Source: Phaeodactylum tricornutum CCAP 1055/1
Taxonomy: Eukaryota; Bacillariophyta; Bacillariophyceae; Surirellales; Neidiaceae
Assembly: GCF_000150955.2 (NCBI RefSeq)
Contig: NC_011669.1
Coordinates: 821,667 to 885,666, forward strand
Length of the DNA stretch: 64,000 nucleotides
Direction: 5' to 3'
Shown here piece by piece: positions 27,991 through 41,549 of this stretch. Below the pieces are notes generated by a model. That model made no database searches. It saw only the letters and a program-made list of their open reading frames with translations, and was not told where the DNA came from. A program made the position numbers and the translations under genes. The first letter of the stretch is position 1. The number at the start of each line of letters is the position of its first letter.

Positions 27991-29682
27991 TCACGAAACA
28001 GAAACGGATTCTGGCTCCGTGGAAGCCCCTAAAAGATTATCGTCTGGAGCTCTCAGGTATTGCTCAGGCGGACTCGTAATTGATGAGGTCATCTTGGATA
28101 AATCCGGGACCGTAACCTTATCAGCATCGAACGCAGGAGTAGTATCCGTCATCGGACGACCAGCTTCAAATTTTTCGATCACTCCCCGAATTGAAGGAAT
28201 CTCTGCAGCTTTTGACATTGCTTTCCGGGCGCTATCATCCATTCCGTGGTGCCGAGCCGCCTTCTCCATAAGGTCATTGACATCCAAAGGGATTCGATTC
28301 CGAAGACGGGCCTCTGCAAGAAGCTTTTGCTGGCCAAGCTCATGCGCCATTTTTAAAGCGTCCAGGCGCTTAGTGAAGGCCAGGGATAGTATATCCAGAT
28401 CAGATTTTAGCTGCTGGTCAGTCGCCAAGTCAGGTTCCAGTTCGAGTAGACTAGCGCCCGGGCGTAGTCGAACAGAGTCAGGTGTGAAGATAGTGGCCGC
28501 ATCGTCGATGTTCAAAGAAGACGTCGCTGTGTTTAGGCGGTCAACGGATCCAGATGTGCTAGCGCCCATTGCAATTGTTGCTGCTTGGCCAATGTCATGT
28601 GCGCTATCTCCAGACATAGCCGTCCTACTTCCGCTCTCAAACTGCCCAGAATTTGAGCTTCCAGAGTCGCGCTCTTTCCCTCGTTTCTCTTTCATGGCGC
28701 TCATTCGCTTCTGCAAACGAGACATCACCTTCAGAATTGCAGCGAGTCCAGGCTTACGGGAGGATGCATCCGCCATTTTCTGGTATTTCGCCCGTGCGTC
28801 TGCGTTTGTTGTAGACGTCGCTCCGCGATGCATCTCTCGCAGTGCCATGACGTCTTGCTTCACAAATGGATGTGAGCTGAGCAAGGCTGAGTCGTGCCGT
28901 TGGCTCGGGTCTTTCTGACAGCAGCACCGGACGAAATCTAACATTTCCGGCGACCAGTTGTCAGGATCTGCCAGCGTTGGAGCTGGTTTCGTTGGAATCA
29001 CGAAAATGGCACGAAGGGGATGCAGATTTACGTGCGGTGGCGCGCCTTCTGCCATTTCGATTGCTGTAATTCCTAAACTCCATACGTCAGCTCGTCCATC
29101 GTAGTGTGACTCTCGAATGACTTCCGGTGCCATCCAGTAGGGAGAGCCGACCACGGTTTTACGTTTGTTGAGGGTATTCGTAAGCTCAGCAGAAACACCA
29201 AAATCTGCCAGTTTGACGTGTCCATCGTCGGTCAATAGAACGTTGCCACATTTAATGTCGCGATGACACACATTCGCGACACCGTGCAAATATTCTAAAC
29301 CCAAGACAATGGAAGCACAAACTGCACGAATGCAATCTTCCGGTAGCGATTGTGCCCCGCTTGCTTCCAGTAGGTCCGTCATACTTCCACCCTCACAGTA
29401 TTCCATAACAATCCACATTTCCCCCGGTTTATTTGATGGAGATTTAATAAAACATTCGAAGTAGCCAACAATGTACGGTGAATCGCACCGACTCAGAATA
29501 TCGATTTCGCCCTTGATCTTTTCATCTTCACTCGCAGTTCCACCTGCATTCGGAATAATTTTTGTGGCGACGATGGCACCTGTCGGTTTGTGTTGTGTTT
29601 TGTATACTGCACCAAACGACCCCTCCCCCAAGAGAGTTAAAATTGTTAGGTCTGCAGATTTATCGCGTGAAATCTGATTCAT
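27991..29682 (-). CDS. Ste20/MST-type (GCK-II) protein kinase
   Basis: Serine/threonine kinase of the Hippo-like MST group, 563 aa from the ATG just before the kinase domain. Visible motifs are the glycine loop GEGSFGAVYK (residues 19-28), the VAxK Lys in IVATKII (Lys 41), CHRDIKCGN, ADFGVSA (DFG), the GCK-type GSPYWMAPEVI, and DVWSLGITAIEMAEG. After the domain comes a Ser-rich linker with a basic stretch, and a C-terminal helical part (DLATDQQLKSDLDILSLAFTKR) that could be a SARAH-like dimer helix; that part is inferred. In animals and amoebae these kinases control cell size and division through NDR/LATS kinases. Single exon. The frame is open 150 bp upstream without another ATG. Confidence 0.93.
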   Translation of the reverse strand: MNQISRDKSADLTILTLLGEGSFGAVYKTQHKPTGAIVATKIIPNAGGTASEDEKIKGEIDILSRCDSPYIVGYFECFIKSPSNKPGEMWIVMEYCEGGSMTDLLEASGAQSLPEDCIRAVCASIVLGLEYLHGVANVCHRDIKCGNVLLTDDGHVKLADFGVSAELTNTLNKRKTVVGSPYWMAPEVIRESHYDGRADVWSLGITAIEMAEGAPPHVNLHPLRAIFVIPTKPAPTLADPDNWSPEMLDFVRCCCQKDPSQRHDSALLSSHPFVKQDVMALREMHRGATSTTNADARAKYQKMADASSRKPGLAAILKVMSRLQKRMSAMKEKRGKERDSGSSNSGQFESGSRTAMSGDSAHDIGQAATIAMGASTSGSVDRLNTATSSLNIDDAATIFTPDSVRLRPGASLLELEPDLATDQQLKSDLDILSLAFTKRLDALKMAHELGQQKLLAEARLRNRIPLDVNDLMEKAARHHGMDDSARKAMSKAAEIPSIRGVIEKFEAGRPMTDTTPAFDADKVTVPDLSKMTSSITSPPEQYLRAPDDNLLGASTEPESVSVS

Positions 29683-30580
29683 GTGACGTCGTTGTATATT
29701 TACGATACACAACGCGAGTTTGTCCGGTGGAGATCGAGGAAATGGTACGGTATGCGGAAGGGGATCGAAGAAAGAGTAGCAAGTAGGAGAAGGTGTTAGC
29801 AAAAATGGCTGCAATGGAGGATGGCGATTCATTTCGACAGGTGTTCGAAAGGAAAGACAACTTTATCAGAGCGTATTTGTGACCTGACACTTTCACGCTC
29901 CATTAGTCACACCACTTTGAGAAGAAATTAAACGCTCTTTCACTATTACCACCACCGAATGCACTTCACGATTCGTTCGTAGAAAGCAAGATAAACTTCA
30001 TTTAAAGCACATACAATCTTCATGTTCATCACTTCGGTGAAAGTGGACAAACTCAACTTCACCGTGAAATCCGGTCACGAGCGATTCTGTCGTAGGTAGA
30101 GCAGCGGTAAAACTGGAGTAGAATATGGAATCACCTCAGCATGAAATTGACACGGAAGAAGCACTATATGGAAAATATCCGCTTCGCTGTGATCCCGCGA
30201 GTAAATCGACTCTTTAGTTGACGCTGAGTTTCTCAGTCGCCAAACCATCAAAGAACGTACCGGCATGATGAAGTCTGGGTCTAATCTACTTCCTGAAAAC
30301 ACCTGCGATTGAGATTGTGGACATGCTGCTGTGAATCGGGTCGAGGCATTTCGATGTGCGGAACTGCCTCCATCACTTTTTGTCCCGCATGACCCGGATT
30401 TTACCTATTCGATTTTGGTGAACGTGTAGTTTCGCCGTCGAAAAGAAAGTCAAACCTGGGACAGCTTTCACGATATGTTGTATGTTGCTATCATCGAAGC
30501 AAATCGCTACGAGTTATTTGTTTTTCGAACCGACCGAAGTCCTTTTTGCTTGTGTCATTCACAGTCAGTAAACACAATAA
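29683..30580. promoter_or_regulatory. Divergent region, MST-like kinase / ELM2-SANT gene
   Basis: Nearly 0.9 kb. It holds ATTCACAGTCAG at 30557-30568, ending 12 bp before the ATG of the downstream gene and in the same direction. No gene or repeat otherwise seen. Confidence 0.45.
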
Positions 30581-31305
30581 ATGAGCAAAATTGAAGAAGC
30601 AGCGATAGAGTATGACAGGATAGAAGACGGGACGACTCTCAGGTCTAAACGACCGCGAGAACACGACAGCCCCGTCAATAATGACGGTACCGATCACTAC
30701 TCCAAACGTTTTAGAGACGGCGATAGATCGGACGAAGTTGAAAGCGTTCACACTGAAGTGGATGGGTATACAGAAGGATCTACAAACGGTGTTGACGATG
30801 GGAAATCAAGGTCTAGGTGGAAAGGTACGGTAGTTTCAGCTCTCTAGACTCTCCACGACTTTTTTGGCCTGTTTCTCACCGATAGCCAATTTACAAAATA
30901 AACGACACCGATACAGCACATCAGATAGTTGAGGACTATATCGACTTTGCAAGCCACATGATGCTGCTGCCGACTTCACAGCTTGGGCCATATGGGTACG
31001 ACACATCGAGACGACAGTTTCCGTTGGAAACTGTATCGGCCCTAGCGTTCGTAGCTAGTCCATTGCGCAGGCCCACCGTAGTTGAGCGATGGTCGCCGTA
31101 TGAGATTGCTATTTTCGAAGGTGCCATGGCACAATACGGCAAAGACTTTTATCATATTCACAAATTCATCAAGACAAAATCAACTCAGGAGATCATAGAC
31201 TTTTATTATGTTTGGAAAAAGACGTCTCATTATAGACTATGGAAAAAAACGTATATCCCAGATTTCCTTGATGTTAGCGCAGGCGAAGCACGAAGTAAGA
31301 AGTAA
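30581..31305 (+). CDS. ELM2-SANT domain chromatin protein (MIER-like)
   Basis: Small nuclear protein of the kind that recruits histone deacetylases. The first exon (30581-30829) is basic and acidic, with nuclear-signal-like SKRPREHD. I infer a 56-bp intron (30830-30885, donor GTAGTT, acceptor GATAG). This gives the ELM2-like end PIYKINDTDTAHQIVEDY and SHMMLLPTSQLGPYGYD. The SANT domain is clear: WSPYEIAIFEGAMAQYGKDF, then FIKTKSTQEIIDFYYVWKKT. Metazoan MIER1 has GKDFHLIQ and CVAFYYMWKKSERY at the same places. Joined length is 222 aa, so it is a minimal ELM2-SANT unit. The exact splice sites are less certain than the domain. Confidence 0.75.
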
Positions 31306-31805
31306 TTCGATATTTTATTCGACTTCATGAATTGTACGATCAATCAAGTGCGGAGCATCGGCAGATTTCGATTATATCTAACTTGAGTGTTTAAAAGTCA
31401 TGGTCAACAATAACAAAAAGACTGTTCTTTCTTTGTCGATGAACGAGCTTGAGATTAGCCTTAAGGGTAGTAGCACTTGGTCGACTTTCTACTTCATTTT
31501 TGACATTGGCTTTGGAGTATGAGTAGGACTTATCTCAATTCTATGAGATTGTTTGTCTGGACGACAGTCTTTCGACTATGGTTATATTTTCTGACTTTCC
31601 TACCTGTATTCACACTTAACTGTAAGCGCGCAGTAAGTTTTAAAGAGAGACCATGATGTCGAGCATGATAAGTGGTTGTTGGAGGCAAGGAATAGAACCG
31701 ACGGGAGAAGGATATTGCTCTTTGTACTATGAGATAGTAGAACATCTCAAGAAATGCACTGTCTTACCCGTCGTCAGCGTTCATTCTTCACTGTTATTTA
31801 GCTAA
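31306..31805. other. Intergenic stretch upstream of the HAD gene
   Basis: Contains CTTAACTGTAAG near 31616-31627 and TTCACTGTTA near 31787-31796, about 10 bp before the ATG of the next gene. No gene recognised. Confidence 0.4.
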
Positions 31806-32378
31806 ATGAATCCAGTTGTCGAGGAGTGTATACGGCTGCTTCGTCGTGATCACATCAAGGTCGTTGCTTTTGATATGGATCAGACGGCCGTGGCGATGCT
31901 TAGCCGTGGCCGACTGCGTCGAAATGATTTACAGTTTTACATTTCCAAAGCGAGCCCTGCTTTTTCTGAGCTGATTCCAGCGTTGTTCGACTATGGCTTC
32001 GGTCTAGCAATAGCAACTCATTCCGACGAAGCTGAATTCAGCGGCGACGTTAAACGTGAGACCCACATTTTGGGCAGCGAGCTAGCGAAAGCATTGGTGG
32101 ACACAACATTTTCCGCTCTTATTGCTCGGTCCTTTTTCATTGTTGCTTACAATCCGCGATGGCATTTCGATGGGATGGAAGAGAATAAAAAGATCAAACG
32201 ACATCACATGGAAGAGATCAAAAGCCATTTCGGTGTTGACGCGAAAGAAATTTTGTTTTTTGATGACACGGAAATTGTTGTGGAGGATTGCAACAAAACC
32301 TGCGGGGTCCGAACTATTGCTGTTGACCCTTCTGAAGCGTTTCAGCTGTCTGATCTTTTGAATGGTCTGATTAGATGA
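31806..32378 (+). CDS. HAD-superfamily phosphatase-like protein
   Basis: 190 aa with all four HAD motifs: AFDMDQT (Asp 23 nucleophile and Asp 25 acid/base), IATHSD (motif II Ser/Thr), the Lys in IKRHHMEEI (motif III) and LFFDDTE (motif IV Mg-binding Asp pair). The cap is small, like that of the Mg-dependent phosphatase-1 group and of uncharacterised protist proteins. Substrate unknown. No targeting signal, single exon, cytosolic by default. Confidence 0.85.
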   Translation: MNPVVEECIRLLRRDHIKVVAFDMDQTAVAMLSRGRLRRNDLQFYISKASPAFSELIPALFDYGFGLAIATHSDEAEFSGDVKRETHILGSELAKALVDTTFSALIARSFFIVAYNPRWHFDGMEENKKIKRHHMEEIKSHFGVDAKEILFFDDTEIVVEDCNKTCGVRTIAVDPSEAFQLSDLLNGLIR

Positions 32379-32883
32379 AGAACGCAAAGTTATTATTGGA
32401 TTGCGCCGTCCTCAACTTATAACAAGGCAGCCCCTCTAGCACCAACAAGGCGCAGGGTAGAGACTGCCCGCGCATTTATCAAACAATCTACCATTCATTC
32501 CGGATGGGCGACAAAGGAGTTGTATCCAAATTGGTTTATTTAGAGTAAAATACTGGTTTGTGTCTGCCTGTAGTTGATTATAATTTTTTATTGTGATTAA
32601 TGTAAATGGTTTGATTCCAAACTTGCTGTTACTATGAGCTTCTGAATTCACACTTTTGCAGATAGGTACAGAATTTTCACTTTTTAGCTTCATCCATCGC
32701 TTACGTCTGACCCGGGAAAAAGAAGAAAAGGTATCCCGGGTATTCTTTGGATTGGTGTCACAGTCAATATGGCAACTTCGTAGTTAGTACGCAGCTTGCC
32801 ACCGCACAATTCGAATCGGATCTTGGATCGCCATCGAAGTCACAGTCAGTACGATCCAGCAAACACGAACTGTGTCTTTTCAC
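32379..32883. promoter_or_regulatory. Upstream region of the formaldehyde-detoxification fusion gene
   Basis: Two copies of the recurrent motif in the direction of the gene: GTCACAGTCAAT at 32757-32768 and GTCACAGTCAGT at 32839-32850, the second 33 bp before the ATG. The earlier part is AT-rich and otherwise featureless. Confidence 0.5.
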
Positions 32884-35479
<2,596 letters not shown>

Positions 35480-35545
35480 CTGTAAGTTCACTCTGACAAA
35501 GGACACACAGTGAAGAAATACTTACATAGTTTACAGTTAGCACTA

Positions 35546-36601
35546 TCACGCAACGTTTTGTGTAAATGAAATTTCAAGAGTCGTAGCCAAACGTGCAGCC
35601 GCAACAGTAAGTTGATGCTCCACAAACGGTAATCGCGTTTCATAGTACGCATGGCTGAGATGCGTTCCGTCACCGATGGCGGTTCCGTCGACGTTCCGAT
35701 ACGCCCATATCAAGGCGTATTCGAGAGATTGCTCGGACCATTCTGACACGCATGTCTGCTGAGCACCATTAGGGCAGGATGTCCATACGTCCCATTCCCC
35801 TGTACCTTGCGCCTGTATAATGCGTTCGTACAAGACTTTTTCCCAGAGAACTCTCGATTCCTTGTAGTTGAGCTTGACGCAGGTCTCGATTATCCCGGTA
35901 TCCCAAACGGCATGTAGATTGTCAACGTGATGGTGTCGACCAGCTCGAAGATAGCCCAAGCGTCCGTCTTTGGGAGCAGTGTCTGCATTTCCGGGGCTGT
36001 ACACAACGTGGATGGAATTACCACCCCGATCCGACGATCGAGAAACATGTAAAGGTTGATGAAGGTCGCCAACAAAGTGAGTTAAGAACATGAGACTGTC
36101 GCGAACCAGCAGCTCATCGCCGTATTCACGAGTCTCATCTCGACGAAACTTCTGTAGATGCCGTGTATAGTTTACCACCGCTCCAGCCACACAAATATCG
36201 TTTGCGCAATCCCGTTCGTACTCGAATCGGCACTCATCTTGGCTAATCTTTTGTGTCTCGTTGCGAACAGGACAACCTCCTTGAATCTGCTCGTCCATGA
36301 CGTCCACGTAATGAAGCGGTCCGCTCCAAAAATACTCATGCGTACGCCGGACTGTGTCGGCCCAGTCCGCAACTTGTCCCAATGGAGAACAAGCGGTGCA
36401 GTTGTCGGGGATAGGGACATCCTGTAGAATATTCCGAACGGCGCTTTGCGATTGTTCCGACAACAACTTCCAGGCAAGATTTCCAACAACCTCGTGGCCT
36501 TCCTTTCCCCACGCCGTAACAAAGGAACCGCATTCTGACCATACAACGAACCAAAAGCAAAGGACTGTTCCAAACATTTTCGTGGGAAAATGAGTTTTCA
36601 T
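35546..36601 (-). CDS. S1/P1-type zinc nuclease, secreted or lysosomal
   Basis: Single-strand-specific nuclease with 3'-nucleotidase activity typical of the S1/P1 family. All nine zinc ligands of P1 can be matched: the N-terminal Trp of the mature enzyme and His in WGKEGH, Asp in VADWAD, His in PLHYVD, His-Asp-His in HFVGDLHQPLH, and His-Asp in NLHAVWD. A signal peptide precedes the Trp (MKTHFPTKMFGTVLCFWFVV up to SFVTA), so cleavage would free the zinc-binding Trp. There are several Cys for disulfides. Length is 351 aa, single exon. A role in phosphate scavenging or vacuolar nucleic-acid breakdown is plausible. Convergent with the fusion gene (66 bp). Confidence 0.95.
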   Translation of the reverse strand: MKTHFPTKMFGTVLCFWFVVWSECGSFVTAWGKEGHEVVGNLAWKLLSEQSQSAVRNILQDVPIPDNCTACSPLGQVADWADTVRRTHEYFWSGPLHYVDVMDEQIQGGCPVRNETQKISQDECRFEYERDCANDICVAGAVVNYTRHLQKFRRDETREYGDELLVRDSLMFLTHFVGDLHQPLHVSRSSDRGGNSIHVVYSPGNADTAPKDGRLGYLRAGRHHHVDNLHAVWDTGIIETCVKLNYKESRVLWEKVLYERIIQAQGTGEWDVWTSCPNGAQQTCVSEWSEQSLEYALIWAYRNVDGTAIGDGTHLSHAYYETRLPFVEHQLTVAAARLATTLEISFTQNVA

Positions 36602-37133
36602 GATTTCGATCGACAGATGCAATTACAATAAATGTGTTCGACGTGGGGATTCGATTTGACAACAAAACTCTTGAGAGATTAAACTTCACAGTCAACGCTT
36701 TCTCAAGAGGCAGCTAATATAAGGGTTAACAGTCGATCTCGCTTTACGGCGATGAGACGAATGATTTTGTGCATGGGGCCGGCCCCTGTACAACCACAGT
36801 CAAACTGTCAGAACTTGCGCCCCTGTTAACATTCCTTGCTAACTGTAACAGTTTGTCCATCTTTGTTCCTGTCGTGTGGGACACGATATCACGTCTAGTT
36901 CATGCCTGACATGAGGCATTTCTACAGTAAAAATGGCGCGAAACGCAAAGTCACGAAGTCATGCTAATAGTAAAACTAACAAATCACGACTCGCTGATTG
37001 TAACACCACCACCGGCGCAGTTGTATTTTTCTGAGGTGCCGACCGATTCGATCAAGATACAAACAAGCCACCTTGGTCAAACATCGGGGTTTATTTGTCA
37101 AATTTCCCTTGTCGATCAGCGAGACAACTGAGC
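36602..37133. promoter_or_regulatory. Divergent region, S1/P1 nuclease / acyltransferase
   Basis: Holds TTCACAGTCAAC at 36685-36696, CCACAGTCAAAC at 36794-36805 and CTAACTGTAACAG near 36839-36851. No other feature. Confidence 0.45.
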
Positions 37134-38855
37134 ATGCTTAAGCGAAGACCACAAGTACTCATCTGCCAAGCACAAGGCAATCTGCCAGCGATTCCGGTAC
37201 AGCGTCTACGTACTGTTCCCAATAGTCGGCTGCTCCGTGCTTCGAAAGCTTGCTGGAGTAGCGTTCACCAACCGAAAGTACCGTCAACGGCGAGAGATCC
37301 CGAGTCTGTATCAGTTCTCACCAACGATATATATAACGTACGCACGAACAGCCGGTCCCATCGCATTCCTCTGACGTTGGTCGACATTCACCTCCGTCAT
37401 GAACAGCTACCGTTCGCTTACTTTTTCAAGCGAGCGCTCAACGAAGCACGATTATTGGAATCCTTGCAAGGGATTTTACGCGAGGATTTTCCGCAAACAG
37501 GTGGACGTCTGTATCAACACATGTCTATACAATGCAGTCCGAACGATACGGTACCAATTTCTTTTGGAACAATAAACATGAGTTTCTCAGAGTGGCAAGA
37601 TCAAGCATGGGGCCACACGCATCAGGCAGGCAACGGGCACCCGGTGTTGCTACCGATTTTTGATACTCTGTTTCCGCATCGACCGAAAAAAAACGACACC
37701 CATGACTTTACCGATTACCCGGGAAGTCTACTAAAAATTCGCGTTACTAATTTTGAGTGTGGCGGAACAGCGTTGGGAATCAATTTCAACCACGTTCTAG
37801 GAGACACGGCATCTTGTGTCGATTTTGTTTCTCGTTGGAGCCATCGTTACACTCGTCGTTGGGAAAAGCTTCAGCAAAATGCAAAACTTCCGCGGAAGGT
37901 ATCAATCATGAAAGAAATAAAAGGAGAAAGCCAAAGCAATGACCGATCTCAAGCAACGGTTTCTGGAATGATGACAGTAGATTTGGCCTTACTTATGGGA
38001 CTGCAGCGCAATGATGAGCAAACAATGCAGCCGCATGCTTCTTTTGTACCCGTGATCGAACAGACATACGTGCCTCGGTTTTTGCAAGATTTGTGGCACG
38101 CTAACTGTATGCAACAAGCTGCTTTGTCCCCTGCCCTAAACATTGAACCTGCTCGAGTTGAGCATGAATATGTTCGCCTAGCTTTTCCCCCGGAACTTGT
38201 TTTAGCAATGAAATTGCTGGGAAGATCCTTATTTGCACAAGCAGTTGATGATAATATTGCTTTTGTTTCGACAAACGATATGCTAACAGCTTTTGGTTGG
38301 CTTCTGAAACGGAACTTGGCGAACGAGCCGAATCACGCTATTCGAATGGTTGTCAACCTTAGAGGGAAATTTGACGTGCAAGAGAACCTGTTCGGCAACG
38401 GTATCACCCACGTGACAGCCGACCTTGCTACTTCTTGCGTGCGCTCCGCAATTACGGTAGCCGAACTAGGGTTAGCGGCCATGTCCATCCGAAGAGCTCT
38501 TGTTGCGGGACTTTTGGAGGTTCCTCGTGGCCTACAGGAATCTCGTTTGGGCAATGAATTTAGCACCATCTCAAGGATTTCGTCAACTCCGTCGTTTTCG
38601 ACTACTAGTTGGGGACAATTTCCTCTGTGGAAGATCCAATTTGGATGCCATCCTCTGGCGGCATTTCACGGCCACCCCTCACACCCATTGCCGTTGGGTC
38701 GCACTTTTGCATCTGTCATCACTCCAACTTTAGACGGTGGGTTTGTGTACGAAATGTTGGTACCGTCAGACCAAGTAATGCGCGCACAGGAGCTACACCA
38801 AGCCTTGGCGAAGAAATGCTTGGATTGGGACCAAGCTCACATCCTTGAATCCTAA
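37134..38855 (+). CDS. BAHD-like CoA-dependent acyltransferase
   Basis: 573 aa. The BAHD catalytic motif HxxxD is in INFNHVLGDTASCVDFVSRW, with the preceding ALGINFNHV as in the family. The second half has FVSTNDMLTAFGWLLKRN, resembling the STNDAL(T)A(L)xW block of BAHD enzymes. A region TTSWGQFPLWKIQFG takes the place of the structural DFGWG motif and is clearly related but not identical. BAHD enzymes move acyl groups from CoA to alcohols or amines; the substrates here cannot be read from the sequence. The N-terminal 70 residues are basic and could be a mitochondrial leader. Single exon; the first in-frame ATG is used. Confidence 0.75.
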   Translation: MLKRRPQVLICQAQGNLPAIPVQRLRTVPNSRLLRASKACWSSVHQPKVPSTARDPESVSVLTNDIYNVRTNSRSHRIPLTLVDIHLRHEQLPFAYFFKRALNEARLLESLQGILREDFPQTGGRLYQHMSIQCSPNDTVPISFGTINMSFSEWQDQAWGHTHQAGNGHPVLLPIFDTLFPHRPKKNDTHDFTDYPGSLLKIRVTNFECGGTALGINFNHVLGDTASCVDFVSRWSHRYTRRWEKLQQNAKLPRKVSIMKEIKGESQSNDRSQATVSGMMTVDLALLMGLQRNDEQTMQPHASFVPVIEQTYVPRFLQDLWHANCMQQAALSPALNIEPARVEHEYVRLAFPPELVLAMKLLGRSLFAQAVDDNIAFVSTNDMLTAFGWLLKRNLANEPNHAIRMVVNLRGKFDVQENLFGNGITHVTADLATSCVRSAITVAELGLAAMSIRRALVAGLLEVPRGLQESRLGNEFSTISRISSTPSFSTTSWGQFPLWKIQFGCHPLAAFHGHPSHPLPLGRTFASVITPTLDGGFVYEMLVPSDQVMRAQELHQALAKKCLDWDQAHILES

Positions 38856-39214
38856 GCGAAGGGGATGTGTCCCCTACTCGATGACTACCTGGACACATAA
38901 TGTTCAGTATAGTCTATGGCTAAATTTTCGGAGTGTATTTTGCAGTCTAGTAAATTCTGATTTTGTTCATTCCAAAATCTTGCGGATACGAGTAGAGAGC
39001 GATAGTTTGATATTCCTAGCATAGGGTTTGCAAGGCTACCCCGATGTTTCTGACGAGAGTGGCGCGAAATCGACAGGCGCGCGTTTGCACCGATTTTCTT
39101 CCGCATCCCTTTTTCACTGTCAATCCACCACAATGAAGAAGATTTGGCATTACAGTTAGTGTTGGTCGTGACGATAAACATTTTCTTCTAGCCAGTGTTT
39201 TACATTTCATCACC
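38856..39214. promoter_or_regulatory. Upstream region of RFC4
   Basis: TTCACTGTCAA at 39113-39123 and TTACAGTTAGTG near 39150-39161 lie within about 100 bp of the RFC4 ATG. A short open frame on the other strand shows no homology I recognise. Confidence 0.4.
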
Positions 39215-40524
39215 ATGTCTGACGAATTAGCCACCCAGCCTACTCTGGTCCAGGATAACAGGCCCTGGGTGGAACGGTATCGACCGAAATCGTTACAGGA
39301 AGTGTCGCATCAAACCGAAGTCGTCGCGACACTCCAGAACGCGGTTACCACCGGCCGCTTGCCACATCTGTTACTTTATGGGCCTCCCGGCAGTGGAAAG
39401 GTACAAACTCAGACTCGATTTGATACCATTTCGTCTTTGTTATTATATCTTTTCGTTCTTCTCACGTTCGCAACCAATCAAACAGACTTCCGTAGCTTTG
39501 GCGTTGTGTCGTCAACTCTGGCATCCTTCGCAATGGCGTCGCCGTGTATTAGAGTTAAACGCAAGTGATGAGCGTGGGATAAGCGTAGTGCGCAACAAAA
39601 TCAAGCATTTTGCTAGTTTGACCGTGGCGAAAGGAAACAGTAACGTTTCGTCCACCAAGAGCTTCTTTCTCAAGAAGAAAGACGCTGGTAGCGATGAGAT
39701 GGAGACAGACGATATGGAGAACTATCCCAATCCTCCTTTCAAGATCATCATTCTTGATGAGGCCGATACAGTCACACCCGACGCACAAGCTGCTCTACGA
39801 CGAATCATTGTAAGTCGTCTTTTATGATGAAGCTTGTTGTGCTTTGTTCGACAAAACATACTGAGACGGGGCTAACGTTTTGTGCTACATATTCTCTTTA
39901 CTTGCGTTTCAGGAAGCCCATTCCAAGATAACTCGCTTCATTCTAATTTGCAACTACGTCACGCGGGTAATAGAACCCCTAGCCTCGCGTTGCGCTAAAT
40001 TTCGATTCCAATCCCTACCTCCGAGCAGTATGAAAGCCCGACTGGAATGGATCGCCAACGAACAAAATTGCTCCGAATCCGAGAAAGACTTGTTGGACGA
40101 CATTTTAGAATATGCGGACGGTGACATGCGTCAGGCCGTGACAACTTTGCAGTCGGTCCACTCGTTGGCAGCTGGTGGTGCCAAGGTGGACAAGGCTGCC
40201 TTGGCCGAAATCGCCGGTCTACCACCACCAGCTATTGTGGATATGCTTTGGACAGCTCTCCTCTCTAATTCCTTCGACACGATGGAGAAAGTGGTTGAAA
40301 CTCTAAGTGCGGAAGGATTTTCGGCTCAGTTGCTACTGTCAGCTCTCGTGCCCAAGCTCGTCACTGACCAGGACTTGAACGAACTGTCCAAGGCCGAACT
40401 AGCAATTCGAATCGCTGAAGCAGAGAAGAATATGATTGAGGGAGGAGATGAGCAATTGCAGCTGTTGACTGTTTGTAGCTTGGCTGTGAGCTGCTTTGAA
40501 CAATCCAAGACAATTAATCAATAG
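39215..40524 (+). CDS. RFC4: Replication factor C subunit 4 (yeast Rfc2)
   Basis: AAA+ subunit of the clamp loader that puts PCNA on DNA. Exons 39215-39400, 39486-39809 and 39913-40524 join in phase 0 (introns 85 and 103 bp), giving 373 aa. Visible are the N-terminal [15 protein letters not shown], Walker A GPPGSGKT (the first intron falls between its Lys and Thr), [10 protein letters not shown], Walker [12 protein letters not shown], sensor 1 [12 protein letters not shown], and the arginine-finger SRC motif in [10 protein letters not shown]. The sequence follows human RFC4 more closely than RFC2 or RFC5 ([11 protein letters not shown] and [15 protein letters not shown]). An acidic insert with [10 protein letters not shown] before Walker B is longer than usual. 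Confidence 0.93.
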
Positions 40525-40749
40525 TTATTTCTGCAAATGATACGGTATGTGTGCATAGTTTTTCACTGTCAATCAAATACATTAACGACAAATCTTTCAA
40601 TGGCACAGGCGCAAGCACACATGCACTCCTTCCACAGATGATTGTGAAATGCTTCAGGGTAACCCTGCTAGCTAGCGAGTGGGTGGATTTTCATCATCTA
40701 CAGATTCGAACTACCATAATTTTCAGCTTTAAGAGAATACTTAAATTGC

Positions 40750-41549
40750 TTACACTAGTTCAATAATCGCCATCTTGGCGTTATCTCCCTGTCGTGCTAC
40801 AGTTCGTAGAACACGTGTGTACCCTCCGTTCTGTTCACCGTAACGATCCGGGGCGGCCTCGAACAAGGAATGGACCAGGTTTTTATCGTACACCCAGCCA
40901 AGGGCCTGACGACGGGCGTGCAAGTCACCGCGCTTTCCCAATTCAATCATATGATCCACATGCTTACGGACAGCTTTGGCCCGCACGAGCGTGGTCTTGA
41001 TGCGTCCGTGTCGAATTACTTCGGTAGTCAATGCTCGTAACAAGGCCTTGCGTTGATCGGCAGGCTTACTAAGCTTCTTGAATCCGTGACGGTGTCGCAT
41101 CATGTTGAGTTCGGAGCGGCTCGCAGGCGTACCACGGGAAACTGACGAAGGTTCCATCAGCGAGATAGACCGTCCAACAAAGGAGCTACCTCCAGTGACT
41201 GCAACACACGAGAACGCCAGAGTTAGTATTCGTTGAGAGGGTTTTCGGGGAGTTCAGGCACTTGCAATGAAACTACAGAATACTATATCCGAACAACACC
41301 GAAATCAATCAGAAAAATATCGGACAACAGAGCCTCTTTGATGTTGACTATCAAGAATAGCTGCCAAATCGCAGGTCCTACTGTATCCCACAGCGAGGAT
41401 GGAATTTTACTGCGGGCTTTTCAAGGCCAGTCCAATAACATAGGTCCTATTGGGTGTCCCTTTACTACACCTTTCTACAAGCTGTCTGTCTACCTACCGA
41501 AAGCAGAGGCCCCCATAAAAAGGAGAGAAAGAAGTACCAACACACGCAT
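40750..41549 (-). CDS. Plastid ribosomal protein bL17, nuclear-encoded, two exons
   Basis: Bacterial-type large-subunit protein L17. Exon 1 (41549-41498, 52 nt) encodes the signal peptide [18 protein letters not shown] 299-bp phase-1 intron with donor GTAGGT, branch site TACTAAC and acceptor TTGCAG leads to exon 2 (41198-40750). Joined length is 166 aa, reading ASAF then [11 protein letters not shown]. The mature part has [57 protein letters not shown] and a closing [20 protein letters not shown], all canonical for bL17. The perfect ASAF motif argues for the plastid rather than the mitochondrion. The intron cuts exactly at the signal-peptide boundary, as in its head-to-head neighbour. Confidence 0.93.

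Noticed and set aside
27974-28918. 314-codon open frame on the plus strand opposite the MST-like kinase
   Set aside because: Serine- and arginine-rich shadow of the kinase linker; no homology, and the kinase frame is certain.
38885-39181. 98-codon frame on the minus strand upstream of RFC4
   Set aside because: No homology, low-complexity composition, and it overlaps the probable RFC4 promoter with motif copies.
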